From Arthrobacter tumbae (GTDB lineage Bacteria > Actinomycetota > Actinomycetes > Actinomycetales > Micrococcaceae), in the NCBI RefSeq assembly GCF_016907495.1, contig NZ_JAFBCC010000001.1:3224001-3288000 (forward strand): a stretch of DNA of 64,000 nucleotides. Direction: 5' to 3'. Shown here one piece after another: positions 28,725 to 38,030 of this stretch. Both the position numbers and the translations under genes were made by a program. Under the pieces are notes generated by a model. It saw only the letters and a list, made by a program, of their open reading frames with translations, was not told the origin of the DNA and made no database searches. Positions within the stretch are counted from its first letter, which is position 1. Each line of letters starts with the position of its first letter.

Positions 28725-31436
28725 GTGGCTGACGGACTATACCCCGAATATTGGGAGGCGGACGTCGTGTTGCGGGACGGCTCCACCGGCCATCTCCGGC
28801 CCATCTCGCCGTTGGATGCGGATGCGGTCCAGGCATTCCACATGAGTCAGTCCCAGAACTCCATCTACCTGAGGTTCTTCACCTACAAGTCCTCGCTGAG
28901 CGCCAAGGAACTCAAGCGGTTCACCGAGGTGGACCACGTGGGCAGGGTGGCGTTCGTGGTGACCCGCGGCCAGGACATCATTGGCATCGGCCGTTATGAC
29001 CGCCTCGACGATCCCGACGAGGCCGAGGTCGCCTTCAATGTATCGGACGCCTACCAGGGCCGGGGACTGGGGTCCATCCTGCTCGAGCACCTCGCCGTCG
29101 CAGCACTGGAGAACGGCATCCGGCGATTCACCGCCGAAGTACTTCCCGAGAACCGAAAAATGATCACGGTGTTCGCCGAAGCCGGCTACGAAGTGGACCG
29201 CCGGTTCGATGACGGTGTCGTGGAACTGACGTTCAACATCGACCCGACGGACAAGTCGCGCGCGGTGATGGAAGCACGCGAGCACCGCGCGGAGGCGCGC
29301 AGTATGCAGACCCTGCTGACGCCGTCGTCGGTTGCCGTGATCGGTGCCAGCCGCAGCTGGGGGAGCGTGGGCTACTCGCTACTTGAACACATCGTCAATG
29401 GGGGATTCACCGGGCCGGTTGCCGGAGTCAATCCCGAGGCGTTCGAACTGAACGGCATGATTGCCTACGGTTCCGTCGCCGAGATACCCGAGCCCGTGGA
29501 TCTCGCCGTGATCGCAGTGCCCTACGATCAGGTGCTCGCGGTGGTCGAGGAGTGCGGACGGGCGGGTGTCAAAGGCTTGCTTGTTGCGACGGCAGGATTC
29601 GCGGACGACGACGGCGAAGGGCTTGCGCGCCAGCGCGCGCTGGTGCACAGCGCCCGCTCCTACGGCATGCGGGTGGTGGGCCCGGCATCGTTGGGCATCA
29701 TCAACACCGATCCCACGGTCCGGCTGAATGCGTCGATGGCGCCGGAAATGCCGCAGCGCGGCGGGCTTGGCCTCTTCAGCCAGTCAGCAGCGATCGGCGT
29801 CATGCTCCATGCCGCCGCCGGCCGGCGTTCACTGGGCCTGTCTTCCGCGCTGTCCGCCGGCAACCGGGCGGACGTCTCCGGTAACGACGCCATGCAGTAC
29901 TGGGAGGACGACCCGGACACCCGGGCCGTTGCACTGTACCTGGAATCGATCGGCAACCCGCGCAAGTTCTCGCGGATAGCGCGCCGTCTGTCCCGGATGA
30001 AGCCGGTCCTCGTGGCGAAGTCGGATGTCATGGGCCTGCAGCTGCCGCCCGGCCACGCGGTGCGCACAACGCAGGCTCCGAGCGGTGCGCTGGACGCGAT
30101 GCTGCGGCAGTCCGGGGTGATCCGTGTCGAGACCACCGAACAGCTGATGGACGTGGCGCAGATCGTGGTCGGCCAGCCTGTTCCCAGTGGATCCGGAATT
30201 GCTGTCTTCAGCAACTCACTCGCCCTGGGGAAGGTGCTCGCGGACGCAGCCCTCGCTCAGGAACTCGACGTGGTCCGGCTGAATGCACACCTCGATCTCG
30301 ACGCGGGGCAGTCAGTGGCGCTGTCCGCGCTCAAAACCGCGTTCACCGATGCGCTCGCGGACCCGGGCGTGCATTCCCTCATCCTCACGCTCATTCCCGT
30401 GGTCGGTCTTTCCTTCGAGGCGGTCCTGCCGGTCCTGCAGGAGTGCGGCAGGGCGGCGGGAAAACCGGTCGTCGCGTGCTTCGCCGGGGTGCTGGATCCG
30501 GCCGCGCAGCTTGAGGGGTTGCGCGCCGCCGGCGGTATTCATCCAGGCCGCGGGGACGGGGCAGCGGACGACGGCGCGTCAGTGCCCTGCTTCGCCAGCC
30601 CGGGGGCCGCCGTGTCGGCGCTGGGTGCCGTCGTCCGGTATAGCCGGTGGAGGGAACGCGAGCATGGTGTGTTCGCGGAGCTGGACAACGTTGATGAGGA
30701 AGGCGCCGCTGCGTTGCTCGGCAGTGTGCTGTCCGGCGTACGGGATGTGGGGCTGCGCCGCCTCGATAGCGGCCAGCTGCAACGGCTCCTTGGCTGCTAC
30801 GGCATCAAGGTGCTGCCCTCGATACCCTTCGATTCAGCCGATGAGGCGGTTGAGGCTGCAGAATCGCTGGGGTGGCCGGTTGCGCTGAAGACGGTCGAGG
30901 AGAATCTGCGGCACCGACTGGACTTCGGCGGAGTGCGGCTCAACATCTCCGACGCTCCGGGTCTACGCGCAGGGATTGAGGCCATGCGCGCCGAACTTCG
31001 TCCGTTCGGTAATCCCGGCCTGGAAATCCAGACGATGGCCCCGGCCGGGCAGGCCTGTGTCATCAGGGCGATCGAGGACCCCCTTCTTGGACCCGTGGTC
31101 TCATTCGGGATGGCCGGAGATGCGGTCAACCTGCTCGATGACTGGGCGCACGGCACACCGCCGCTGACCACCCTGGACGCGGCGGATCTGCTCCGGACGC
31201 CGCGGGCCAGCCGCCGGCTGTTCGGGTACCAGGGGCTGCCGCCGGTAGACGTCCCCGCCATCGAGGACTTGCTCCTGCGGGTCGCACTGCTCAAGGACCG
31301 GCACCCCGAGATCGCGCTCCTGCGGTTCAACCCCGTCCTGGTCTCGGCTACCGGGCTCGCCGTCCTCAGCGCGGAAATCAGCGTGGGAAACCCCCAGCAA
31401 CGCACGGACAGCGCGCGTCGGGCGATGCGCGACTGA
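28722..31436 (+). CDS. GNAT - acyl-CoA synthetase (NDP-forming) fusion protein
   Basis: The 904-residue protein starts with a GNAT domain (about 15-190, with VSDAYQGRGLGSILLEHL). A CoA-binding Rossmann domain follows (about 205-330, with VAVIGASRSWGSVGYSLLE), then flavodoxin-like ligase domains and an ATP-grasp domain (about 680-900, QLQRLLGCYGIKVLPS). This is the architecture of protein lysine acetyltransferases of the Pat/Pka group, where the synthetase part is often catalytically inactive and senses acetyl-CoA. Such enzymes acetylate acetyl-CoA synthetase and other metabolic enzymes. The usual catalytic histidine region of the synthetase reads PPGHAVRTTQAPSGAL, which differs from SHTG-type motifs, so ligase activity is doubtful. 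The ATG at 28722 fits the leaderless promoter; the frame stays open upstream to 28632. Confidence 0.88.
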   Translation: MVADGLYPEYWEADVVLRDGSTGHLRPISPLDADAVQAFHMSQSQNSIYLRFFTYKSSLSAKELKRFTEVDHVGRVAFVVTRGQDIIGIGRYDRLDDPDEAEVAFNVSDAYQGRGLGSILLEHLAVAALENGIRRFTAEVLPENRKMITVFAEAGYEVDRRFDDGVVELTFNIDPTDKSRAVMEAREHRAEARSMQTLLTPSSVAVIGASRSWGSVGYSLLEHIVNGGFTGPVAGVNPEAFELNGMIAYGSVAEIPEPVDLAVIAVPYDQVLAVVEECGRAGVKGLLVATAGFADDDGEGLARQRALVHSARSYGMRVVGPASLGIINTDPTVRLNASMAPEMPQRGGLGLFSQSAAIGVMLHAAAGRRSLGLSSALSAGNRADVSGNDAMQYWEDDPDTRAVALYLESIGNPRKFSRIARRLSRMKPVLVAKSDVMGLQLPPGHAVRTTQAPSGALDAMLRQSGVIRVETTEQLMDVAQIVVGQPVPSGSGIAVFSNSLALGKVLADAALAQELDVVRLNAHLDLDAGQSVALSALKTAFTDALADPGVHSLILTLIPVVGLSFEAVLPVLQECGRAAGKPVVACFAGVLDPAAQLEGLRAAGGIHPGRGDGAADDGASVPCFASPGAAVSALGAVVRYSRWREREHGVFAELDNVDEEGAAALLGSVLSGVRDVGLRRLDSGQLQRLLGCYGIKVLPSIPFDSADEAVEAAESLGWPVALKTVEENLRHRLDFGGVRLNISDAPGLRAGIEAMRAELRPFGNPGLEIQTMAPAGQACVIRAIEDPLLGPVVSFGMAGDAVNLLDDWAHGTPPLTTLDAADLLRTPRASRRLFGYQGLPPVDVPAIEDLLLRVALLKDRHPEIALLRFNPVLVSATGLAVLSAEISVGNPQQRTDSARRAMRD

Positions 31437-31508
31437 CTTCCGCCGGGCGGCCCCGCCGGGCCCTGCGCCGGTTAGGCGTGCGCCGTCGGCATAAGTCACA
31501 CTGGAACC

Positions 31509-32186
31509 ATGACTCCATCGCTGTCGGCTGAACGCCGCGACCTGGATGCCTCCCTCGAACGAGCGGGCTTCTACCCGCGGCTGGTGGCCGACGTCGTTCA
31601 TGATGCCCTGGACGGCAGGGAACCGCTCTCGCATGTGGTTCATCTGGAGACCCACTTCGAGCGGACCGAGATCCGCCGGCACATCACCGTTCTGGTCCTG
31701 ACCGAGGACATGCTGGTGATTACCCACGTTGATGACCAGCAGCTGGACGACGCCGGTGAACAGGTGACGGCGCAGGTGTCCACCGAGTCGGTGCCGGTCA
31801 GCCAGATCCGGTCAGTGGTTCTCAGCTACCTGTATTCCCAGCCCCAGAACTACAAGCCCTCCGACCCGGCCCGGGAGCTCACCCTCGGAATCGCCTGGTC
31901 CGGCGGCCAGCGGCTCGACATGGGACCGGCCAGCTGTGGTGATCCGCAATGCGATGCTGACCACGGGTACACCGGGACCATCGCCCAGGAGGACATTGTG
32001 TTGCGGGTCAGCGCGGAAGCGGACGGCCTGCAGGCTGTGCAGAGTGCCAAGTCCTTCGCCCGCGAACTGCGCACGGTGAGCACTGCAAATCCAACCGTCT
32101 CCGGCGTCGTCGTGAACCAGCCGGGCGCCAACCGGAGGCAACCCGGGCTGGCCACCCGTTTCAGCCGCGCCCACCACGGGCGGTAA
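31509..32186 (+). CDS. DUF5998 family protein
   Basis: The 225-residue soluble protein matches the actinobacterial DUF5998 family. Its recognisable segments include GFYPRLVADVVHDALDGREP, THFERTEIRRHITVLVLTED and the acidic Cys/His-containing ASCGDPQCDADHGYTG. The last of these could bind a metal, but that is speculation. No membrane segment is present. It begins a run of three forward genes with short gaps (DUF5998, phosphodiesterase, tdk). Function unknown. Confidence 0.85.
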   Translation: MTPSLSAERRDLDASLERAGFYPRLVADVVHDALDGREPLSHVVHLETHFERTEIRRHITVLVLTEDMLVITHVDDQQLDDAGEQVTAQVSTESVPVSQIRSVVLSYLYSQPQNYKPSDPARELTLGIAWSGGQRLDMGPASCGDPQCDADHGYTGTIAQEDIVLRVSAEADGLQAVQSAKSFARELRTVSTANPTVSGVVVNQPGANRRQPGLATRFSRAHHGR

Positions 32187-32194
32187 TCCCGCTG

Positions 32195-33388
32195 GTGACG
32201 ACCCCACCGCTCCACACGGAGCCTCTTCCAGCCGCGCCCGCCTACGGCCGTTCAACCGTTGCCGAGGTTTTCACCAGTTCGGCTGCAGCTCTCGGACTAC
32301 CCGGATTTTCCAACCCCCTGGATCTGCCGGCTGCGCGCAGGGTATGCGTGGTGCTGGTGGACGGACTTGGCGCGGCGCTACTGCGTAAGCGCTCCGGCCA
32401 TGCACCTTTCCTGCGGCAGTTCCTCGACTCGTCGCGCAAGCTCGGGTCCGTCTTCCCAAGTACGACGGCGGCCGCGCTGGCCTCACTCGGCACCGGATTG
32501 GCTCCGGGGCAGCACGGCCTGGTGGGCTACGACGTGCTGGACCCTGGACAGGGCAAGGTGGTGAATATGCTCGGCGGCTGGGATGCCGCAGTGCAACCCG
32601 GACGCTGGCAGCCCCATCCCACGGTGTTCGAGCGTGTAGCTGGCGATGTACCCGTGACGAGCGTAGGGCTCGCACGTTTCGACGGATCGGGACTGACCCG
32701 GGCAGCACTGCGCGGCGGCACCTACGTGGCTGGAGGCACCCCGGAGGCACGCGTACAGGCGGTGTGTAAGGCGCTGGGTGCGAATGATCAAGCGCTCGTC
32801 TATCTCTATCTGAACGAGCTCGATAAGACCGGACACCGCTCAGGGTGTGCCTCGCCGGACTGGGGCGACCGGCTGGAAGACCTGGACCGGACCATGCGGT
32901 CCCTCGCCGCCAAGGTCCCGCCCCACACCCTGCTTCTGCTGACTGCCGACCACGGCATGGTGGATGTCGCCCCCGCCCAGCACGTCGACTTCGCGGCTGA
33001 TCCCTCTCTCGTCGACGGCGTCGCACACACGGGAGGGGAGCCCCGCATGGTTCACCTCTATACCGAGCCGGACCTGCCCGACGCCGGCAGGCAGCGCCTG
33101 GTGGACTCCTGGCGGAAGGTACACGGTGCGCACGCGTGGATCCTTCCGAGGGAAGAGGCGATCACCGCAGGATTGTTCGGGACAGTCTCGCCGGAGGTCG
33201 AGCCGCGGATCGGGGACGTCCTGGTCGCAGCCCGGGAACCGGTAGCGTTCTATGACACCCGAAGGGTGCCGGCCTCAGCTCTTGAGGTCATTGGCCAGCA
33301 CGGCTCGCTTACGCGTGCCGAGCGTGAGGTGCCGTTGCTTACCCTGGTGAAACCGGGGCCGGGACCGGCGCGGATAGTCGGTCGCTGA
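32195..33388 (+). CDS. Alkaline-phosphatase-superfamily nucleotide pyrophosphatase/phosphodiesterase
   Basis: The 397-residue protein belongs to the type I phosphodiesterase/nucleotide pyrophosphatase family within the alkaline phosphatase superfamily. The metal-binding residues are seen in VVLVDGLGAALL (first Asp), PSTTAAALASLGTGLAPGQHG (nucleophile Thr region) and YLNELDKTGH and LTADHGMVDV (Asp/His metal ligands). No signal peptide is evident, so it is probably cytoplasmic. The substrate is not deducible. The GTG start is 8 nt after DUF5998 and the tdk gene follows 3 nt after its stop, so the three genes are likely one operon. Confidence 0.87.
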   Translation: MTTPPLHTEPLPAAPAYGRSTVAEVFTSSAAALGLPGFSNPLDLPAARRVCVVLVDGLGAALLRKRSGHAPFLRQFLDSSRKLGSVFPSTTAAALASLGTGLAPGQHGLVGYDVLDPGQGKVVNMLGGWDAAVQPGRWQPHPTVFERVAGDVPVTSVGLARFDGSGLTRAALRGGTYVAGGTPEARVQAVCKALGANDQALVYLYLNELDKTGHRSGCASPDWGDRLEDLDRTMRSLAAKVPPHTLLLLTADHGMVDVAPAQHVDFAADPSLVDGVAHTGGEPRMVHLYTEPDLPDAGRQRLVDSWRKVHGAHAWILPREEAITAGLFGTVSPEVEPRIGDVLVAAREPVAFYDTRRVPASALEVIGQHGSLTRAEREVPLLTLVKPGPGPARIVGR

Positions 33389-33391
33389 CCC

Positions 33392-34123
33392 ATGGCTGAA
33401 CTCATTTTCTTCTCCGGGACCATGGATTGCGGCAAGTCCACCCTTGCCCTGCAGATGGATCACAACCACAGCGCCCGCGGACGCGCCGGACTGCTCTTCA
33501 GTTCTCACGACCGTGCGGGGGAGTCCGTCATCTCGAGTCGGTTGGGACTCATGACCCAGGCGATCGAAGTTCGTCCGGACACCGATTTCTGGGAGGAGCT
33601 GGTCCGGCGGCGCACCCACGGAACGCGCGTCAATTACCTCATCTGCGACGAAGCACAGTTCTATACGCCCGCGCAGATCGAGCAGCTTGCGCGCATTGTC
33701 GACGACATGGCCATCGACGTTTTCGCCTTTGGAATCACTTCCGACTTCCGCACCCAGCTGTTTCCAGGATCCCGGCGGCTGATTGAACTGGCCGACAGAA
33801 CCCAGGTGCTTCAGGTGGAGGCGTTGTGCTGGTGCGGGCGCCGGGCCACGCACAACGCGCGCACGGTGGACGGCGTCATGGTCGTTGAGGGTGAACAGAT
33901 GGTGGTCGGAGATGTTGAGCCGTCTACCGCCGAGAGCGATCCCGGACAGCCCCGGCTGACAGGCGGAGGTCTCGATGAACTCGACCTGCCGGCCGGTCCG
34001 GTGATCGGGTACGAGACACTCTGCCGGCGGCACCATATGCGCCGGGTGACCGCGCATACGGCGCGTACGCATGCCGGCAGCGACGTGCCGCTGCCGTTCG
34101 ATCCGGCGGCCGCGCGGCTCTGA
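33392..34123 (+). CDS. tdk: Thymidine kinase
   Basis: The 243-residue type II thymidine kinase phosphorylates thymidine with ATP for salvage. Walker A FFSGTMDCGKSTLA lies at residues 5-18, the catalytic-base/Walker B region is YLICDEAQFYTP, and the zinc-binding part has cysteines in ALCWCGRRATHNAR and ETLCRRHHMRR. An insertion of about 45 residues before the last zinc ligand and a 25-residue tail make it slightly longer than E. coli Tdk. It follows the phosphodiesterase gene by 3 nt. Together with dUTPase 2.5 kb away it supplies dTTP precursors. Confidence 0.93.
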   Translation: MAELIFFSGTMDCGKSTLALQMDHNHSARGRAGLLFSSHDRAGESVISSRLGLMTQAIEVRPDTDFWEELVRRRTHGTRVNYLICDEAQFYTPAQIEQLARIVDDMAIDVFAFGITSDFRTQLFPGSRRLIELADRTQVLQVEALCWCGRRATHNARTVDGVMVVEGEQMVVGDVEPSTAESDPGQPRLTGGGLDELDLPAGPVIGYETLCRRHHMRRVTAHTARTHAGSDVPLPFDPAAARL

Positions 34124-34134
34124 AACGGGGACCG

Positions 34135-35430
34135 TCAGTCGCCCTTGGTGCCGAACACGATCTCGTCCCAGCTCGGCACGCTGGAGCGCCGCGGCTTCAT
34201 CTTCCGGTCAGCGGAATGATCCGCGGCTCTGGCCGCTGCATCATCCGGTCCTGCTTCCGGCGCCCGGTCCGGTGACCCTGCCGCGCGCGGGCTGTCCGAA
34301 CGCCTGCTCTCTGATCGTGGAACGGAAGCTTCCTCAGTGTCGCGGGTGTCACGGGTGTTGCGCTGCGGCCTCGCGATCACGCTGATCTCACGGGTTTCCG
34401 TACTGACGCCTTCGAACAGACGGGGAGTACCGTCGTCGTACGTTTCTTCAGAATCCTCGCCCTCAAAAATGGAGGGGGCCAGACTCAGGCCCGGGAAGGG
34501 CCGCGGGTCGGTGGTCAGGGAATCCTCGGCGTCCTCCTGTCCCTGACGGGGGTGAGCGGCGGGAATGTGTCCCTTGGCAAGCATGAGTGCCAGCGCGTCA
34601 TCTCCGTCCTCATCCACACCCAACCGCTGGCCGCGGCGTGTCCGCAGCACCTCGAGCAACTCATCCGAATCGTCCGACTGGTCGTCGTCGGGCGTGTCAA
34701 CCGCGGCATCGGTTTCGAAATCGAAGACCCTGTCCGCGACCGCGCTCAGCTTCCGGGAGGGCAGCGGGCCATCGAGCGGCTCAAGCTCGCTCAGGACCTG
34801 GGCCCAGCGGTTCGCGTTGAGGACCGTCCGCCGGGACGGGTTGAATGTCCACTGTGCCGGCGGCTCCTCACCGACGGAGGCGGAGGATCCCGTGGGCAAC
34901 TCGAACGTGACCACGACCGCCCACAAACCATCCGGCTTCCGCCAGGCGTCCCATTGAGCCGTGTCAGGGTCGACTCCGAAGGCCCGGAGACGGAAGCGCA
35001 CCATATCTTCGAGCTGGGCCGGATTCTCGCCGAAAGCGGAACGGTAACCGTCATTGGACGGCAGTGGTGAGGCCACTTCCACTCGTTGCGCCAGGTGGGC
35101 CATGTAGTCACGTTCGGCGCGGACCGGGCCTTCGTAGCGCAACACATGCTGCAGCTCTACACCGGTCTCGTCAACGATGTCCTGTGCGGTCGCGCCGGCA
35201 CGGATCCTCGCCTGGATATCACGGGGAGCAAGGGACGGGCGCTTGACTGCGCCGCCCGGATTCTCTGAACCAGCGGACGGTTCCTGCCGTGCCGCCGGAC
35301 GTGTGGACGGCCTTGAACTCGCCATCCGCAGCGCCTCGTTCACGGGCAGGCGGAACGAAGCCCCGCCCTCACCGCTCAGCAGCAGATGACCTCCGCCCTC
35401 ATCCACGCCTACCAGCCGTAGCTCCTGCAT
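34135..35430 (-). CDS. sepH: Septation protein SepH
   Basis: The 431-residue protein matches SepH (DUF3071), an actinobacterial cell-division protein that stimulates FtsZ assembly. The conserved N-terminal domain (1-65) begins MQELRLVGVDEGGGHLLLS and is followed by a helix-turn-helix-like element (PRDIQARIRAGATAQDIVDE, about 75-110) with RAERDYMAHLAQRVEV. The C-terminal half is acidic, disordered and Arg/Ser/Asp-rich, as in other members. GGAGGG lies 6-7 nt before the ATG. It is convergent with tdk, only 11 nt apart, with no separate terminator. Confidence 0.93.
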   Translation of the reverse strand: MQELRLVGVDEGGGHLLLSGEGGASFRLPVNEALRMASSRPSTRPAARQEPSAGSENPGGAVKRPSLAPRDIQARIRAGATAQDIVDETGVELQHVLRYEGPVRAERDYMAHLAQRVEVASPLPSNDGYRSAFGENPAQLEDMVRFRLRAFGVDPDTAQWDAWRKPDGLWAVVVTFELPTGSSASVGEEPPAQWTFNPSRRTVLNANRWAQVLSELEPLDGPLPSRKLSAVADRVFDFETDAAVDTPDDDQSDDSDELLEVLRTRRGQRLGVDEDGDDALALMLAKGHIPAAHPRQGQEDAEDSLTTDPRPFPGLSLAPSIFEGEDSEETYDDGTPRLFEGVSTETREISVIARPQRNTRDTRDTEEASVPRSESRRSDSPRAAGSPDRAPEAGPDDAAARAADHSADRKMKPRRSSVPSWDEIVFGTKGD

Positions 35431-35669
35431 GAAAAACCCTCCAGCCGACGTACATTACTTTCACTGAAACTTTGCCATTCAAAGGGGTTCGCTCCTACTT
35501 CATCCTTGGTGTGGCGCGGAACTTATGCCCCAATTGGCTTTTGAAGGGCCTATCAGCAACAATCTCTGCGGTACGGGCACAAAATTGCCCCTCTCAGCGT
35601 TGTGAAACGGACAGGAGCCTTGCCCTTCACGGCACCGTTCCAGTACTGCAGATTCGACCGTGGCACTTG

Positions 35670-35709
35670 TTGACCACTACATCCTCCGGAGCGTGAACTA
35701 CCAACTATG
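35670..35709 (+). promoter_or_regulatory. Leaderless promoter of the DUF4193 gene
   Basis: TTGACC (35670-35675) and TGAACT (35694-35699) are separated by 18 nt, and the ATG lies 8 nt past the -10 element. No ribosome binding site precedes the ATG, so the mRNA probably starts at or next to it. Confidence 0.55.
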
Positions 35710-36006
35710 GCGACTGACTACGATGCGCCGCGGAAGACCGACGACGAACTCAGCGAAGACTCGATTGAAGAGCTGAAGTCCCGCCGCACGGACAAGCAGT
35801 CTGCGGTGGTCGACGAGGATGAGACCGATGCTGCGGAAGGTTTCGAACTTCCGGGCGCTGATCTCTCCGGCGAAGAACTGCTCGTGCGCGTGCTTCCCGC
35901 CCAGGCCGATGAATTCACGTGTGCCTCCTGCTTCCTGGTGCGTCACCGCTCCCAGATTGCGAAGGAAAAGGGTGGGCTGGCCTACTGCAGGGACTGTGAA
36001 GGCTGA
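35707..36006 (+). CDS. DUF4193 domain-containing protein
   Basis: The 99-residue acidic protein matches the actinobacterial DUF4193 family. It ends in a zinc-ribbon-like pattern: FTCASCFLVRHRSQIA and GGLAYCRDCEG give two Cys-x2-Cys pairs about 20 residues apart. A TDDELSEDS/EDETDAAE-rich region precedes it. No function is established; a small zinc-binding RNA polymerase or ribosome-associated role is only a guess. It is convergent with the DUF3093 gene. Confidence 0.88.
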   Translation: MATDYDAPRKTDDELSEDSIEELKSRRTDKQSAVVDEDETDAAEGFELPGADLSGEELLVRVLPAQADEFTCASCFLVRHRSQIAKEKGGLAYCRDCEG

Positions 36007-36038
36007 CTCCACCAGTTCGCGGAATCGAAGCGGACGCG

Positions 36039-36518
36039 TCAAGCGCCCGCTTCATACTCCGTCGGGGCGGTCAGGGCGGCTTTCAGCTGCTCCGGCCGCC
36101 TCGTCGACGTTAACCAGTATGGTGTGGGGTCTTCGGCGTCGTCGATTGTGATCCTGACAACGGGCGAGATCCACCCGCGGATGCACAGGTATGCCCTCCC
36201 GTGAAGCTCGGTTCCGCGCTGGGCGGTGGCGTCGGCGCCGGTGAAGGCCGTGACGTCTCCGAGATACCTGCGCTCGATCTGTGCCTTGCCGACCTGGAGT
36301 TCCGCAGGGGTTACCCGAATACGCGGCGTGGAGAGTACCAGCAGGGTGGTCAGGACGGCAGCAACAACGACGGCGGCGATGATGCCCGCCTCGATGCTGA
36401 TCGGTATGAACGTGAACACTGAGGCGACAGCCGCGCCTGCCACCACCATCCAGATCCACGGTGCCGGCCACAATTTCTCTTCGTATAGAACCGATTCACC
36501 GGCGGATCCTGTAGGCAT
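36039..36518 (-). CDS. DUF3093 membrane protein
   Basis: The 159-residue protein matches the DUF3093 family. Two adjacent hydrophobic helices (about residues 18-35 and 42-65: WIWMVVAGAAVASVFTFIPI and IIAAVVVAAVLTTLLVL) are followed by a soluble beta-rich domain with RYLGDVTAFTGADA and YWLTSTRRPEQL. The topology suggests a small membrane-anchored protein with a cytoplasmic domain. Function unknown. It lies between the DUF4193 and dut genes, an order conserved in actinobacteria. Confidence 0.86.
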   Translation of the reverse strand: MPTGSAGESVLYEEKLWPAPWIWMVVAGAAVASVFTFIPISIEAGIIAAVVVAAVLTTLLVLSTPRIRVTPAELQVGKAQIERRYLGDVTAFTGADATAQRGTELHGRAYLCIRGWISPVVRITIDDAEDPTPYWLTSTRRPEQLKAALTAPTEYEAGA

Positions 36519-36714
36519 GTCAGCTAGCTAAGCACCTTTCCGACCGCTTTTCATCCCGGCGCGAAGGCGCTGGCCGGCAGGTGGAAGCGCTAGAGTAATT
36601 GGAGCTAAGGGCTCCGGTGCATTCCGCACTGTCGGCGCATCGCGCCGGTGAGCTGCGCGTGCAGTGCCCGCCGTCAAAAGAACCATGCCATCACAGAATC
36701 GTGCAGGAGTAGAC

Positions 36715-37194
36715 ATGCTTGATACCGCGGAAGCTCTGTCCGTGCAGATCAAAATGCTCGACGACGGACTCGAGCCCCCTGCCTACGCACACCCCGGCGA
36801 CGCCGGCGCCGACCTTTGCACCAGGATTGACTTTGATCTCCAGCCCGGCGAGCGCGCACTCATCCCTACCGGCGTCTGTCTCGCGCTGCCGGACGGGTAC
36901 GCAGGCTTCGTCCACCCCCGGTCGGGGCTGGCTGCACGGCATGGGATCACAGTTGTCAACGCCCCTGGCACGGTCGACGCCGGTTATCGCGGAGAAATTG
37001 CCGTGACGCTGCTCAACACGGATGCGTCCACGCCGTTGACCTTCCGCAGGGGAGACCGCATCGCCCAGCTGGTCATCCAGAAAGTGGCGCAGGCTACGTT
37101 CGTCACTGTGGAGGAGCTGCCGGACTCCGCACGCGGAGCCGGCGGTTTCGGATCCACGGGCGGATTCGCTCCCATCGCAGACGCCGCACTCTGA
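36715..37194 (+). CDS. dut: dUTP diphosphatase
   Basis: The 159-residue trimeric dUTPase hydrolyses dUTP to dUMP and pyrophosphate. All five family motifs are present: GDAGADL, PRSGLA, GTVDAGYRGEI, RGDRIAQLVI and the C-terminal RGAGGFGSTG arm. An upstream GTG (36664) would add 17 residues, but the ATG at 36715 has CAGGAG 6 nt upstream and matches the family N-terminus. The DUF3710 gene follows 56 nt later. Confidence 0.96.
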   Translation: MLDTAEALSVQIKMLDDGLEPPAYAHPGDAGADLCTRIDFDLQPGERALIPTGVCLALPDGYAGFVHPRSGLAARHGITVVNAPGTVDAGYRGEIAVTLLNTDASTPLTFRRGDRIAQLVIQKVAQATFVTVEELPDSARGAGGFGSTGGFAPIADAAL

Positions 37195-37250
37195 CGCAAC
37201 CGACCGGCAGCGACCCAGCTGCCCATGACCATCGAAGGAGGAACCCGATC

Positions 37251-38030
37251 ATGATTTTCGGGCGCCGCAAGAAAAGCCAGCATTCCAGCGAAGCATCAGA
37301 CACAGCTCAAGACACAGTGTCGAGCTCCCCTGACGAGACCGCAGAGGTCCGCGAAGAACCCGTTGACACTCATGCTCCAGCCCAGGGTGAGCCGATGGCC
37401 GGACGTTCCGCAACAGGACCATTCGATGAGTCGGAGAAAGACACTCCGGCCGGGTACATAGACCTCGGGGCACTGCGCATCGCCGCTACCGAGAACCTTC
37501 AGCTCCGCCTCGAGGTCGAGGAACGGACCAAACGCGTGATCGCGGTGACGCTGGATATCAACGGTTCCAACCTGCAGCTCCAGGCCTTCGCCGCACCCCG
37601 GTCCGAGGGGCTTTGGGATGAGATCCGTGAACAGATTGCTGCGTCGGTAGGCTCGCAGGGCGGAACAGTGTCGGAACGGCAGGGCGAGTTCGGAACTGAG
37701 CTGATCGCCAAGCTCCCCGCGCAGACACCTGACGGCCGTGCCGGGTTCCGCGTCGCCAGGTTTGTGGGCGTGGACGGTCCGCGATGGTTCCTCCGGGGAG
37801 TGTTCGGCGGTCCGGCAGCCATGGATCCTGCCATCGCGGGGCCGATGGAGCAGCTCTTCCGCAACGTCGTGGTCGTTCGGGGAGATCATCCCCTGCCCCC
37901 GCGTGAACTGCTTCCGCTCAGGCTGCCGAAGGATGCCGGAGCCCCGAAGCAGCCAGAGCAGCCCGAGCAGCCGAAAGCGACACCGGATGACCCGCTTCGG
38001 CGGGGCCCCGAGATCACCCACATTGGCTGA
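37251..38030 (+). CDS. DUF3710 domain-containing protein
   Basis: The 259-residue protein matches the DUF3710 family, found next to dut in actinobacteria. A charged, Glu/Ser-rich N-terminus (1-60) is followed by a core with YIDLGALRIAA, LQLQAFAAPRSEGLWDEIRE and RWFLRGVFGGPAA. No membrane segment is present. AAGGAGG lies upstream of the ATG. Its stop overlaps the proposed start of the OB-fold gene. Function unknown. Confidence 0.88.
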   Translation: MIFGRRKKSQHSSEASDTAQDTVSSSPDETAEVREEPVDTHAPAQGEPMAGRSATGPFDESEKDTPAGYIDLGALRIAATENLQLRLEVEERTKRVIAVTLDINGSNLQLQAFAAPRSEGLWDEIREQIAASVGSQGGTVSERQGEFGTELIAKLPAQTPDGRAGFRVARFVGVDGPRWFLRGVFGGPAAMDPAIAGPMEQLFRNVVVVRGDHPLPPRELLPLRLPKDAGAPKQPEQPEQPKATPDDPLRRGPEITHIG

